DNA of 33,872 nucleotides from Pseudomonadota bacterium (GTDB taxonomy: Bacteria; Pseudomonadota; Alphaproteobacteria; Caulobacterales; Caulobacteraceae): contig JAEYTA010000206.1 in the NCBI GenBank assembly GCA_023434265.1, positions 1 through 33,872 on the forward strand, given 5' to 3'. The notes below the pieces were generated by a model, which worked only from the letters and a program-made list of their open reading frames with translations, was not told where the DNA came from and searched no databases. Shown here piece by piece: positions 8,048-15,322 of this stretch. Each line of letters opens with the position of its first letter. Within the stretch, counting starts at the first letter, position 1. A program made the position numbers and the translations under genes.

Positions 8048-8455
8048 ATGACTGCCCGCATCCTGATCATTGAAGACGAAGCGCTCGTGGCCATGGAGCT
8101 GCGCTTCGTGCTGGAGGATCTCGGCCATGAGGTGGCGGGGATCGCCGGCGACGCCCGCACGGCGCGCAACCTCATCCGCGAGACCGAGGTGGATCTGGCG
8201 CTGGTCGACATCCACCTGTCCGACGGCCCGACCGGCATCGACCTCGGCCGGGAGCTGGGCCAGAGCCACGGCGTCACCGTCTTGTTCATGACCGCCAACC
8301 CCGGCATGGTCCGCGACGGGGTGGCGGGCACCATCGGCGTGCTGTCCAAGCCCACCGACGAACACGCCGTGCAGACCGCGGTCGACTACGCCCTGCGCCG
8401 GCGCGCGGGCCGTCCGGTCCAGTACGCCCCGCCGCAACTCCAGCTGTTTGGCTGA
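8048..8455 (+). CDS. Single-domain response regulator, 135 aa
   Basis: This is a stand-alone receiver with no DNA-binding or enzymatic output domain. The acidic pair is Glu9/Asp10 (ILIIEDEAL), the phosphoacceptor is Asp54 (LALVDIHLSDG), the switch Thr is in LFMTANPG (about 82), and the conserved Lys is in LSKP (about 101). It should receive phosphate from the HWE kinase just upstream and act by protein contact or as a phosphate sink. The start is the ATG giving MTARILIIEDE. The frame extends further upstream, but that part has no receiver homology. No good ribosome-binding sequence is visible. A 14-codon ORF (8007-8051, MGIEQKLTRPPLSA) overlaps the start as ATGA and could allow translational coupling. 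The gene ends 7 bases from the convergent trxB stop. Confidence 0.9.
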   Translation: MTARILIIEDEALVAMELRFVLEDLGHEVAGIAGDARTARNLIRETEVDLALVDIHLSDGPTGIDLGRELGQSHGVTVLFMTANPGMVRDGVAGTIGVLSKPTDEHAVQTAVDYALRRRAGRPVQYAPPQLQLFG

Positions 8456-8462
8456 GCCGGGA

Positions 8463-9473
8463 TCACCACACGCCGATCTTCTCGGCTTCCTTGTGCGGGA
8501 TCGGATGGCCCTCGGCCTTGTGGTCCTGTTCGGCGAGGAAGCGCACCGCCTCCAGCGCCGCCATGCAGCCCATGCCGGCCGCCGTCACCGCCTGCCGGTA
8601 GAGATCGTCGGTGACGTCGCCCGCCGCCCAGACCCCTTCGATGGCCGTCGCCGCCGTGCCGGGCTTCACGCGCAGGTAGCCGCCCGAGTTCATCTCCAGC
8701 TGGCCCTTGAACAGTTCCGACGACGGGGCGTGGCCGATGGCGATGAACACGCCGTCGGCGGCGACCTCGCGGGTCTCGCCTGTCCTGACGTTCTTCAGGC
8801 GCGCCCCGGTGACGTTGACGGCGCCCAGGTCGCTGGTCTCGCCGAGGATTTCGTCGATGGCCGAGTCCCAGATCACCTCGACCTTGGGATTGGCGAACAG
8901 ACGGTCCTGCAGGATGCGCTCGGCGCGGAACTCGTCGCGGCGGTGCACGACGGTGACCTTCGAGGCGAAATTGGTCAGGAACAGCGCCTCCTCGACGGCG
9001 GTGTTGCCGCCCCCGACGACGATGACCTCCTTGCCGCGATAGAAGAAGCCGTCGCAGGTGGCGCAGGCCGAGACGCCGAAGCCCTGGTATTTGGCCTCGC
9101 TCTCCAGCCCCAGCCACTTGGCCTGGGCGCCGGTCGAGATGATCACCGTCTCGGCCAGCAGCTCGGCCCCCGAATCCAGCGTCAGACGGAAGGGCCGCCG
9201 CGACAGGTCGGCCTTGACCACGATGTCGTGGATCACTTCCGTACCGACGTGCTCGGCCTGCTTCTGCATCTGCTCCATCAGCCAGGGGCCCTGTATGACG
9301 TCGGCGAAGCCGGGATAGTTCTCCACGTCGGTGGTGATGGTCAGCTGCCCGCCCGGCTGCAGGCCGGCGATGACGACGGGGCTGAGCAGCGCCCGGGCGG
9401 CGTAGATGGCGGCGGTCCAGCCGGCGGGGCCGGACCCGATGATGGCGACGCGGACGGTTCTCGGAGTGCTCAT
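8463..9473 (-). CDS. trxB: Thioredoxin-disulfide reductase, 336 aa
   Basis: This FAD enzyme uses NADPH to reduce thioredoxin in the cytoplasm. The FAD-binding GSGPAG motif is at residues 13-18. The redox-active disulfide is Cys137/Cys140 in the diagnostic CATCDGFF. The NADPH-binding GGGNTA is at about 154-159, with HRRDEFRA after it. The C-terminal FAD motif is AAGDVTD. The length is slightly above the usual 315-325 residues, mostly from the C-terminal tail. The ATG is preceded not by a ribosome-binding sequence but immediately by an inverted repeat and a -10-like octamer (see the next entry), so a leaderless transcript is likely. It is convergent with the response regulator. Confidence 0.97.
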   Translation of the reverse strand: MSTPRTVRVAIIGSGPAGWTAAIYAARALLSPVVIAGLQPGGQLTITTDVENYPGFADVIQGPWLMEQMQKQAEHVGTEVIHDIVVKADLSRRPFRLTLDSGAELLAETVIISTGAQAKWLGLESEAKYQGFGVSACATCDGFFYRGKEVIVVGGGNTAVEEALFLTNFASKVTVVHRRDEFRAERILQDRLFANPKVEVIWDSAIDEILGETSDLGAVNVTGARLKNVRTGETREVAADGVFIAIGHAPSSELFKGQLEMNSGGYLRVKPGTAATAIEGVWAAGDVTDDLYRQAVTAAGMGCMAALEAVRFLAEQDHKAEGHPIPHKEAEKIGVW

Positions 9474-9495
9474 GCGCCTATTTAGGCGCTGATTC
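9474..9495 (-). promoter_or_regulatory. Putative trxB promoter/operator: GANTC site plus perfect inverted repeat
   Basis: Read on the minus strand, GAATC is followed by four bases (AGCG), the octamer CCTAAATA, five bases (GGCGC) and the trxB ATG. The octamer resembles the Caulobacter housekeeping -10 (GCTANAWC), and at that spacing transcription would begin at or next to the ATG. The same bases form a perfect inverted repeat, GCGCCTA and TAGGCGC with 2 bases between (9474-9489), so a repressor or an RNA hairpin could act here. No -35 is recognisable. The layout matches that upstream of dnaG. Confidence 0.4.
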
Positions 9496-9548
9496 CCGGG
9501 AGCGCGATGTTAGGCTGCACATCGTCAACAGTTCTCCGGGAGGCGGGG

Positions 9549-9791
9549 ATGAAGAAAGAAAGCGCGGCCTTCCTGCCGATCGGGATCGGCTCGGGCATCG
9601 CGATCGGCACGGCGCTGGGCCTGGCCCTGGACAATCTGGCGCTGGGCCTCTCGCTCGGCGTGGCCATCGGCGCGGGCCTCGGCAGCGCGATGTTGGCCTC
9701 GGCGAACGCCAGGAGCCGCAAGGACGGCGGCGGCGACGGAAGCCACGACGACGGTGGATCGGACGGGGCCGACGGCGGCGGCGGAGACTGA
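9549..9791 (+). CDS. Small glycine-zipper membrane protein with Asp/Gly-rich tail, 80 aa
   Basis: I do not recognise a family. Residues ~6-55 are two hydrophobic Gly/Ala/Leu segments with GxxxG spacing (IGIGSGIAIGTALGLAL and LGLSLGVAIGAGLGSAML), as in tightly packing transmembrane helices. They are followed by a basic turn (ANARSRKDG) and a 22-residue tail of almost only Gly, Asp, Ser and His. By the positive-inside rule the tail would be near the cytoplasmic face, though it is itself acidic. The start MKKESAAF is chosen because GGGAGG lies five bases upstream of the ATG. A longer frame from 9507 has no such signal. It is divergent from trxB and convergent with the ELM1-like gene. Confidence 0.65.
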   Translation: MKKESAAFLPIGIGSGIAIGTALGLALDNLALGLSLGVAIGAGLGSAMLASANARSRKDGGGDGSHDDGGSDGADGGGGD

Positions 9792-9813
9792 CGCTGCCCG
9801 CGGCCGGCGGCGT

Positions 9814-10812
9814 CTAGCGGTCGTTCAGCCGGGCCAGCACCGCCCGCCCCGCCCGCGACGTCTCGTCCAGCGGTTCGTAGCTCCAGGGAACCAGCGTCCC
9901 GTCGAACGGCCGCGCCGCGCCGCGCTCGCGCAGGTCGGCGTGCAGGCGGGCGAACTTGTCGGCGGGCTTGAGCGGAATCATCGGCAGCACGTGCACCGGC
10001 TTGCCGGTCGAGGCCGCCTCGGCGGCCATGTTGGCGCTGTCCTCGGTGACGAGGATGTGGTCGGCGTAGTGCATGAAGGCGAAGTAGGGGTTCGGCCCTG
10101 TCCCGTCCCAGATCCAGCCGGGCAGCCGCGCCAGCCGCGCCGTCATCGCGGCCTTCGCCGCCTCGGGCGTGCGGCGCGAGAAGGTCAGCATCAGCGAGCC
10201 GCCGGCCGCCTCCACCGTCCGGGCGATGCGATCGGCCAGATCGGCGGCGTGCGCCTCGGGCAGGTCGTGCGCCCGCGAGCGGCCGCCGATCAGCACCGCC
10301 ACGCGCGGCCGGGGCAGGGGCTCCAGCCGGTCGGCGAAGGCCGGAGCCGCGTCGCTCAGACGCTGCGCGGTGATCCGGTGCGGCGAGCCGGTGATCGACA
10401 GCACGTTCGGCCCCTCGACGCGGTCGTGCCGGGGCGCCACCACCAGGTCGAAGTCGGCGACGCGCCAGCGCGGGTCCTGGGTCTGCACCACCAACGTCCG
10501 CCCTCCCGAGCGGCGCTTCGCCGCCAGCGACAGGGGCAGGGTCGCCCGCCCGGTGGCGATCCATACGTCCGGCCAGTCCTCGCCCGCGGCGGGGAACACC
10601 GGATCGGACGCCGGGTCCAACATCCATGGGTCCTTCAGCGCCGAGGGCAGCTTGTCGAAGGCCGGCCGCCACTTCACGCGTTTGACGGCGATTTCGCACG
10701 GCGAAAGGCGCTGGAGGGCTTCCGCCAGCCCCAGCGCCTGGTTCTCCATGCCGATCCGGCCGTCCGAGACGACCTGGATCGAAAGCGGACGCGGGTGGGC
10801 GCCTACTTCCAC
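9814..10812 (-). CDS. ELM1/DUF1022-family protein, 332 aa
   Basis: The product resembles the 'mitochondrial fission ELM1 family' (DUF1022) of alphaproteobacteria and plants. The family has a glycosyltransferase-like fold, but its bacterial role is not established. Seen here are the N-terminal VVSDGRIGMENQALGLAEAL signature, the central VLIGGRSRAHDLPEAHA segment, SLMLTFSRRTPE, and the C-terminal LVTEDSANMAAEAASTGKPVHVLP motif. That last motif resembles the nucleotide-sugar site of GT-B enzymes. The GTG start at 10812 overlaps the greA stop by 10 bases, and an AAGG sequence lies four bases upstream, inside greA. Translational coupling to greA is therefore likely. Its stop is 22 bases from the convergent small-protein gene. 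Confidence 0.82.
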   Translation of the reverse strand: MEVGAHPRPLSIQVVSDGRIGMENQALGLAEALQRLSPCEIAVKRVKWRPAFDKLPSALKDPWMLDPASDPVFPAAGEDWPDVWIATGRATLPLSLAAKRRSGGRTLVVQTQDPRWRVADFDLVVAPRHDRVEGPNVLSITGSPHRITAQRLSDAAPAFADRLEPLPRPRVAVLIGGRSRAHDLPEAHAADLADRIARTVEAAGGSLMLTFSRRTPEAAKAAMTARLARLPGWIWDGTGPNPYFAFMHYADHILVTEDSANMAAEAASTGKPVHVLPMIPLKPADKFARLHADLRERGAARPFDGTLVPWSYEPLDETSRAGRAVLARLNDR

Positions 10813-11276
10813 TCGACCTTGAGGATTTCGTAGGCCTTCACGCCGCCGGGCGTGTTGACCTCGACCACGTCGCCGACCTCCTTGGAGATCAGGGCGCGGG
10901 CGATCGGCGAGGTGACCGAGATGCGGCCCGCCTTCACGTCGGCCTCGTGCTCGCCGACGATCTGGTAGCGGCCCTCTTCCTCGGTGTCCTCGTCGACGAC
11001 CGTGACCGTGGCGCCGAACTTGACGACATGGCCGCTCAGCTTGGTCACGTCGATGACCTGGGCGCGGCTGATCTTGTCCTCGATCTCGGCGATCTGGCCC
11101 TCGATCCAGCCCTGGCGCTCCTTGGCCGCGGGATACTCGGCGTTTTCGGACAGGTCGCCGTGTTCGCGGGCCTCGGAAATGGCCGCGATCACGTTCGGCC
11201 TTTCGACCGACTTCAATTGCTTCAGCTGATCGTCGAGGACACGGTAGCCCTCGGCCGTCATCGGCACTTTTTCCAT
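10803..11276 (-). CDS. greA: Transcription elongation factor GreA, 157 aa
   Basis: GreA inserts into the RNA polymerase secondary channel and stimulates cleavage of backtracked transcripts. The whole protein is present at family length. It has an N-terminal coiled-coil with EKVPMTAEGYRVLDDQLKQL and the catalytic-tip acidic residues in SEAREHGDLSENAEYPAAKE (about 34-53). The C-terminal FKBP-like domain includes SVTSPIARALI and GDVVEV. The start is the ATG at 11276. No clear ribosome-binding sequence is visible, only an A/G-rich AACAAGAAA some 11 bases upstream. It is first in a two-gene unit with the ELM1-like gene. A GACTC (GANTC) site lies at 11314-11318 in its 119-base upstream region. Confidence 0.97.
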   Translation of the reverse strand: MEKVPMTAEGYRVLDDQLKQLKSVERPNVIAAISEAREHGDLSENAEYPAAKERQGWIEGQIAEIEDKISRAQVIDVTKLSGHVVKFGATVTVVDEDTEEEGRYQIVGEHEADVKAGRISVTSPIARALISKEVGDVVEVNTPGGVKAYEILKVEWK

Positions 11277-11395
11277 GATGTCGTGAGTTTCTTGTTACGC
11301 CCGACTGAAAGACGACTCGGCACAGGGATCGCTGGGCGCGCGCGACCGGCCCAAGAGGGTAGGGCGCCAACGGGAAAGGTTCAAGGGCGCGCCCG

Positions 11396-11596
11396 TCAGG
11401 AGCGACTCATCCCCGCCGGCTTGCGCCCGCGCGCGCCGACCTGACGGATCAGGCTCCACGCCAGCCACGCCACGGCCGCCAGTCCGGCGGCCATGAACAG
11501 GGTCGACACGAACACCACCCCCGCCGCCATGAAGGCGAGCAGGAAGGCGACGGCGGCGGCCAGGGCGGCGACGATCTGGATGGTCTTGAGGCGCAT
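11396..11596 (-). CDS. Small two-helix membrane protein, 66 aa
   Basis: I do not recognise a family. There are two hydrophobic helices (about residues 7-28 and 29-51, AALAAAVAFLLAFMAAGVVF and FMAAGLAAVAWLAW), a basic N-terminus (MRLKT), and a basic tail (RQVGARGRKPAGMSRS). This is typical of a small inner-membrane hairpin protein with both ends inside. No ribosome-binding sequence precedes the ATG. On the minus strand GCGTTAAC lies five bases before the ATG and matches six of eight positions of the Caulobacter -10 (GCTANAWC), so a leaderless message is possible. It lies between the GST gene (47 bases upstream) and greA on the same strand. Confidence 0.6.
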   Translation of the reverse strand: MRLKTIQIVAALAAAVAFLLAFMAAGVVFVSTLFMAAGLAAVAWLAWSLIRQVGARGRKPAGMSRS

Positions 11597-11643
11597 GCGC
11601 CGTTAACGCCGGGACTTTCAGGGGGTTGCGGTCCGGATCGTGT

Positions 11644-12321
11644 TCATTCCGGGGCGGGCCCGTAGGCGTAGTCGCCGCCGCGCTCCAGCGCCCGCCGCCA
11701 GGCCCGCCGGGCGTGGATGCGCGACAGGAAGCTGCGGCAGTTCGGCCGGTCGGCCCCGAAGCCGATCCGCGACCCGGCCGCCTCCAGCGGAAAGCTCATC
11801 ATGATGTCGGCGGCCGAGAAGTCGGCGCCGGCGAACCAGCCCGAGCCGGCCAGTTCCGCCTCCCAGAACGCGATGTGGGCGGCGATCTGCGGATCGATCA
11901 TCCGCGCGTTCATGCCGCGGGAGATGCCCCGGGCCACCGGCCGGATCGTCCACGGGACCCGTTTCGGAATCTGGCTGAAGATCAGCTTCAGCAGCAGGGG
12001 CGACATCGCCGAGCCCTCGGCGTAGTGCAGCCAGTAGGTGAAGCGTCGCGCCGCCTCCGTTCCCGCCGCCGGTCGCAGGCCGGAGCCCGGAAAGGCCTCC
12101 AGCAGGTATTCGGCGATGGCGCCGGTCTCGGCCATGATCACGCCGTCGTGCTCGATGACCGGCGACTTTCCGAGGGCATGCACCGCCCGCAGTTCGGGCG
12201 GCGCCAGCAGGGTCTGCGGATCGCGCTGGTAGCGGCGGATCTCATAGTCCGCGCCCAGCTCCTCGAGCAGCCACAGCACGCGTTGCGAGCGCGAGTCGTT
12301 CAGATGGTGGACGATGACCAT
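11644..12321 (-). CDS. Glutathione S-transferase family protein, 225 aa
   Basis: This is a cytosolic GST-fold protein. The N-terminal thioredoxin-like domain (about 1-80) begins MVIVHHLNDSRSQRVLWLLEEL, the usual site for the catalytic Ser/Tyr. It contains GKSPVIEHDG with the cis-proline, and the ETGAIAEYLLE glutathione-binding motif. The helical C-terminal domain (about 90-215) has the FSAADIMMSFPLE N-capping and hydrophobic staple motif. An AGGAGG sequence lies seven bases upstream of the ATG, so the start is firm. It is on the same strand as, and 60 bases downstream from, the GH43 gene. The substrate cannot be told from sequence. Confidence 0.9.
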   Translation of the reverse strand: MVIVHHLNDSRSQRVLWLLEELGADYEIRRYQRDPQTLLAPPELRAVHALGKSPVIEHDGVIMAETGAIAEYLLEAFPGSGLRPAAGTEAARRFTYWLHYAEGSAMSPLLLKLIFSQIPKRVPWTIRPVARGISRGMNARMIDPQIAAHIAFWEAELAGSGWFAGADFSAADIMMSFPLEAAGSRIGFGADRPNCRSFLSRIHARRAWRRALERGGDYAYGPAPE

Positions 12322-12381
12322 GGCGGCGCCTCCTGCAGCGTCGCCGTTGTGGGCCGTTGACGTCGGGTTCGTCCAGAGCCG

Positions 12382-14217
12382 TCAGCGCGCCGGAACCCGC
12401 ACCGGCCGGCTCAGGGGCGACACTCCGCTCGGCGAAAAGGCCTCGACGGCGAACCAGTAGTCGACGCCGGCGGTCAGCGCCCGCACCTCCAGCCGGTCGT
12501 CCATCTCCCTCAGGTCGTCGAAATACACCTGGTAGGTCTGGAACAGCCGGTCCGGGGCCGTGCCCCAGCGGACGTTGTAGCCCAGCGCGTTCGACACCGG
12601 CTCGATACGCGCCGTGGCGTTCCTCGGGTCGTCGCCGCGCTCGACCCGCAGCGACGGGGTCTCCGGCGCGACGCCGTCGGTGGTTCCGAACACCCGCAGG
12701 TCGGCGATGGCCAGGTTGGCGGCGGCGACCTCGCCGTGCTCGTAGCGGATGAAGCGGGCGTCGACCGGCGCCGCGCCCTCGATGTAGGCGTTCGGTCGGT
12801 CGCGTTCGGAGTCCGACAGGTCGGCGAAGACCTGCCAGTCCTGGCCGTCGCGGGACCACAGGATGCGGAAGCGGGTGCGGATGTCGGGCCGCTCGGCGTA
12901 GATGCCGCTCTCGTGGTCGGCGTAGTTCACCTGCACCGCGTGCACCCGTTTCGTCCCGCCGAGGTCGAGCGTCAGCGTCTCGCCGGGGGCGTTGCGGTCG
13001 GCGACCCAGAAGGTGCGCGGGTTTTCGTCCACGGCGTGGTCCGGCGTGAACGCGCCGCGCGTGGAGGAGGCCGTCGCCTCGACCTTGTAGGACAGCGGGA
13101 ACCAGCCGGTGAACAGGCTCTCGGGGTCGCTCACCGGCCCGGTCGGCATGCGCTGCGGATAGTCGCCGAAGCGGCTGGTGAAATGCATCTCCCCGTCCGG
13201 AGTGAAGCCGCCGGGGAACATCGCGATGCGCCGCTCGAAGCGCCAGTTGTGGCCGATCCACGGGGTGCCGGTGTTCCACCAGTTGCCGTGCCGGTCCTGA
13301 AAGGTCGACCCGTGCCCCGTGCCCTCGACGAAGCCGCCGGGCTTGTAGCTGATCGGGTTGTAGTCCGCGTATTCGAACGGCCCCAGCGGGCTGTCCGAAA
13401 CCCACGCCCCGTTGGCGTAGGCGTTGAACTCGGTCCCGGGCGCTCCGTACTGCAGGTAGTAGCGCCCGCCGTGCTTCGTCATCCACGCGCCTTCGATGAA
13501 CGGCCGGATGGCCGTGCCGTCGGGCAGGCCGCCGGCGTGATCCTCCCCGAACCGCTCCCAGCCGTGCCGCTCCGGGTCCAGCCGGCCCAGCGCCACCGGC
13601 TCGCCGAGGAAGCGCATCGGCGGGGTCGGGTCGATCTCCGCGCCGTAGATCGGATAGACGTTGGACGACCCCCAGTAGAGGTACCAGCGGCCGTCGTCGT
13701 CGATGAACAGGCCGGGGTCCCAAGGCCCCGGCGGCAGCCTGCCCTCGGGCAGGCCGGCGTCGCCGTAGGAACCCTCTTCGCCGCGGCTGACCGCCCCCGG
13801 CACGGGCGGCAGCTGGCGGGTATGCCACTCCCAACGCCCCGTTTCCGGATGCTCGCTGACCAGCAGCGGCCGCGGCTCGAAGGCCGACTGCATCAGGTAC
13901 AGCCGCTCGCCGTCCGACACCGCCGCCGGCGCGACATGCCCCTCGAACGGCCACTTGTCCGGCTGCACATAGGTCCAGTCGACCAGGTCTTCGCTGGTCC
14001 AGTAGCCGTCCGCCAAGGTCTGGAACAGGAAGTAGCGGTCGCGGTGCAGGACGATCACCGGATCGGCCCCGGTGCGGTAGCTGATCCCCTGGTGCGTCTG
14101 CTCGAAGTTGTACTTGTAGTCCACGTCCACTGGATTGGCCCAGGTCCGCGCCTGCTGGGCCACGGCGGGGGCGGCGGAGAGCAGGGCGGCGGCGGCGGCG
14201 AGCAGGAAACGCGTCAT
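12382..14217 (-). CDS. Secreted GH43-type glycoside hydrolase with discoidin and Fn3-like domains, 611 aa
   Basis: This enzyme is predicted to hydrolyse plant-type arabinan or xylan side chains outside the cytoplasm. A signal peptide (residues 1-20, cleavage at AVA-QQ) is followed by a five-bladed propeller of the GH43 type (about 40-370). The catalytic triad is visible: base Asp52 in TGADPVIV, modulator Asp167 in PWDPGLFIDDDG, and acid Glu242 in FIEGAWMTKHGG. An F5/8-type (discoidin) domain spans about 388-510 (ATASSTRGAF, HAVDENPRTFWVA), then a fibronectin-III-like module to the end (about 520-611). It probably binds polymer through the C-terminal domains. It is divergent from selD with 64 bases between, and TGATAC lies nine bases before the ATG as a possible -10. 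No other carbohydrate genes are adjacent. The exact substrate is unknown. Confidence 0.87.
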   Translation of the reverse strand: MTRFLLAAAAALLSAAPAVAQQARTWANPVDVDYKYNFEQTHQGISYRTGADPVIVLHRDRYFLFQTLADGYWTSEDLVDWTYVQPDKWPFEGHVAPAAVSDGERLYLMQSAFEPRPLLVSEHPETGRWEWHTRQLPPVPGAVSRGEEGSYGDAGLPEGRLPPGPWDPGLFIDDDGRWYLYWGSSNVYPIYGAEIDPTPPMRFLGEPVALGRLDPERHGWERFGEDHAGGLPDGTAIRPFIEGAWMTKHGGRYYLQYGAPGTEFNAYANGAWVSDSPLGPFEYADYNPISYKPGGFVEGTGHGSTFQDRHGNWWNTGTPWIGHNWRFERRIAMFPGGFTPDGEMHFTSRFGDYPQRMPTGPVSDPESLFTGWFPLSYKVEATASSTRGAFTPDHAVDENPRTFWVADRNAPGETLTLDLGGTKRVHAVQVNYADHESGIYAERPDIRTRFRILWSRDGQDWQVFADLSDSERDRPNAYIEGAAPVDARFIRYEHGEVAAANLAIADLRVFGTTDGVAPETPSLRVERGDDPRNATARIEPVSNALGYNVRWGTAPDRLFQTYQVYFDDLREMDDRLEVRALTAGVDYWFAVEAFSPSGVSPLSRPVRVPAR

Positions 14218-14281
14218 CGCGCGACCGTATCACCGGCCTCGACCCGTTGAGTTCACGACCGGTTTCGCCCAGACCTTGCCC

Positions 14282-15322
14282 ATGACCGACGCCGAAGAAC
14301 CCCGCCTGACCTCCCTCGCCCACGGCGGCGGCTGCGGCTGCAAGATCGCGCCCGGCGTGCTGCGCGACATGCTCGCCTTCACGCCGCAGGCCGCGCCCTT
14401 CGCCAACCTGCTGGTCGGGACCGAGACCTCCGACGACGCCGCCGTCTGGCGCCTCAACGACCGGCAGGCCCTGATCGCCACCACCGACTTCTTCATGCCG
14501 GTGGTCGACAACCCCTTCCACTTCGGCCAGATCGCCGCCACCAACGCCCTGTCGGACGTCTACGCCATGGGCGGGACGCCGATCATGGCCCTGGCCATCG
14601 TCGGCATGCCGGTGAACGTGCTCTCGCCGCGCACCATCGGCCGCGTCCTGCAGGGTGGCGCCGCGGCCTGCTCTGCCGCCGGCATCCCCGTCGCCGGCGG
14701 CCATTCCATCGACAGCGTCGAGCCGATCTACGGCCTCGCCGTCATGGGACTCGTTCATCCCGACCACGTCCTGACCAACAAGGGCGCGCGGCCCGGCGAC
14801 GTTCTGGTGCTGACCAAGGCGCTCGGCGTCGGCGTGCTCAGCGCCGCCTTCCGGCAGGACCGGCTCGGCAAGGAGGGCTACCGGGCCCTGAAGGACACCA
14901 CCACCCGGCTGAACAGCTTCGGGGCCAGGCTCGCCGGGCGGCCGGAGGTGCACGCCGTCACCGACGTCACCGGCTTCGGCCTGCTCGGCCACGCCCTCGA
15001 GATGGCCCGCGGCGCCGGCGCGACCGTCGAACTCGCCGCCGACCCGCCGCTGCTCCCCGGCGTTCGCGACCTGCTGGAAGCCGGCGTCCGCACCGGCGCC
15101 TCGGCCCGCAACTGGGCCAGCTACGGCCATGAGGTCGACGGGCTGGAGCCCGGCCCGCTGCGCGACCTGCTGACCGATCCCCAGACCTCCGGCGGCCTGC
15201 TCATCGCCGTGGCCGAGGCCGGGGTCGACGCCCTCGCCGCCTTCGCCCGCGTCAACGGCGCCGGCTTCCGGCCCGTCGGCCGCGTGGTCGAGGGCCCGCC
15301 CCGCGTCCGCGTCGTCGCATGA
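14282..15322 (+). CDS. selD: Selenide, water dikinase, 346 aa
   Basis: SelD makes selenophosphate from selenide and ATP. The catalytic segment HGGGCGCKIAPG is present, with Cys18 in place of the selenocysteine found in some homologues, followed by Cys20 and Lys21. The AIRS-like fold follows: TSDDAAVW, DFFMPVVDNPFHFGQIAATNALSDVYAMGG-type metal- and ATP-binding region, VAGGHSIDS, and the C-terminal DPQTSGGLLI. The start MTDAEEPRL puts the catalytic Cys at the usual position. The frame is open further upstream but without homology, and no strong ribosome-binding sequence is seen. Its TGA overlaps the mnmH ATG (ATGA), so the two genes are coupled in a selenium operon for tRNA modification. Confidence 0.97.
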   Translation: MTDAEEPRLTSLAHGGGCGCKIAPGVLRDMLAFTPQAAPFANLLVGTETSDDAAVWRLNDRQALIATTDFFMPVVDNPFHFGQIAATNALSDVYAMGGTPIMALAIVGMPVNVLSPRTIGRVLQGGAAACSAAGIPVAGGHSIDSVEPIYGLAVMGLVHPDHVLTNKGARPGDVLVLTKALGVGVLSAAFRQDRLGKEGYRALKDTTTRLNSFGARLAGRPEVHAVTDVTGFGLLGHALEMARGAGATVELAADPPLLPGVRDLLEAGVRTGASARNWASYGHEVDGLEPGPLRDLLTDPQTSGGLLIAVAEAGVDALAAFARVNGAGFRPVGRVVEGPPRVRVVA

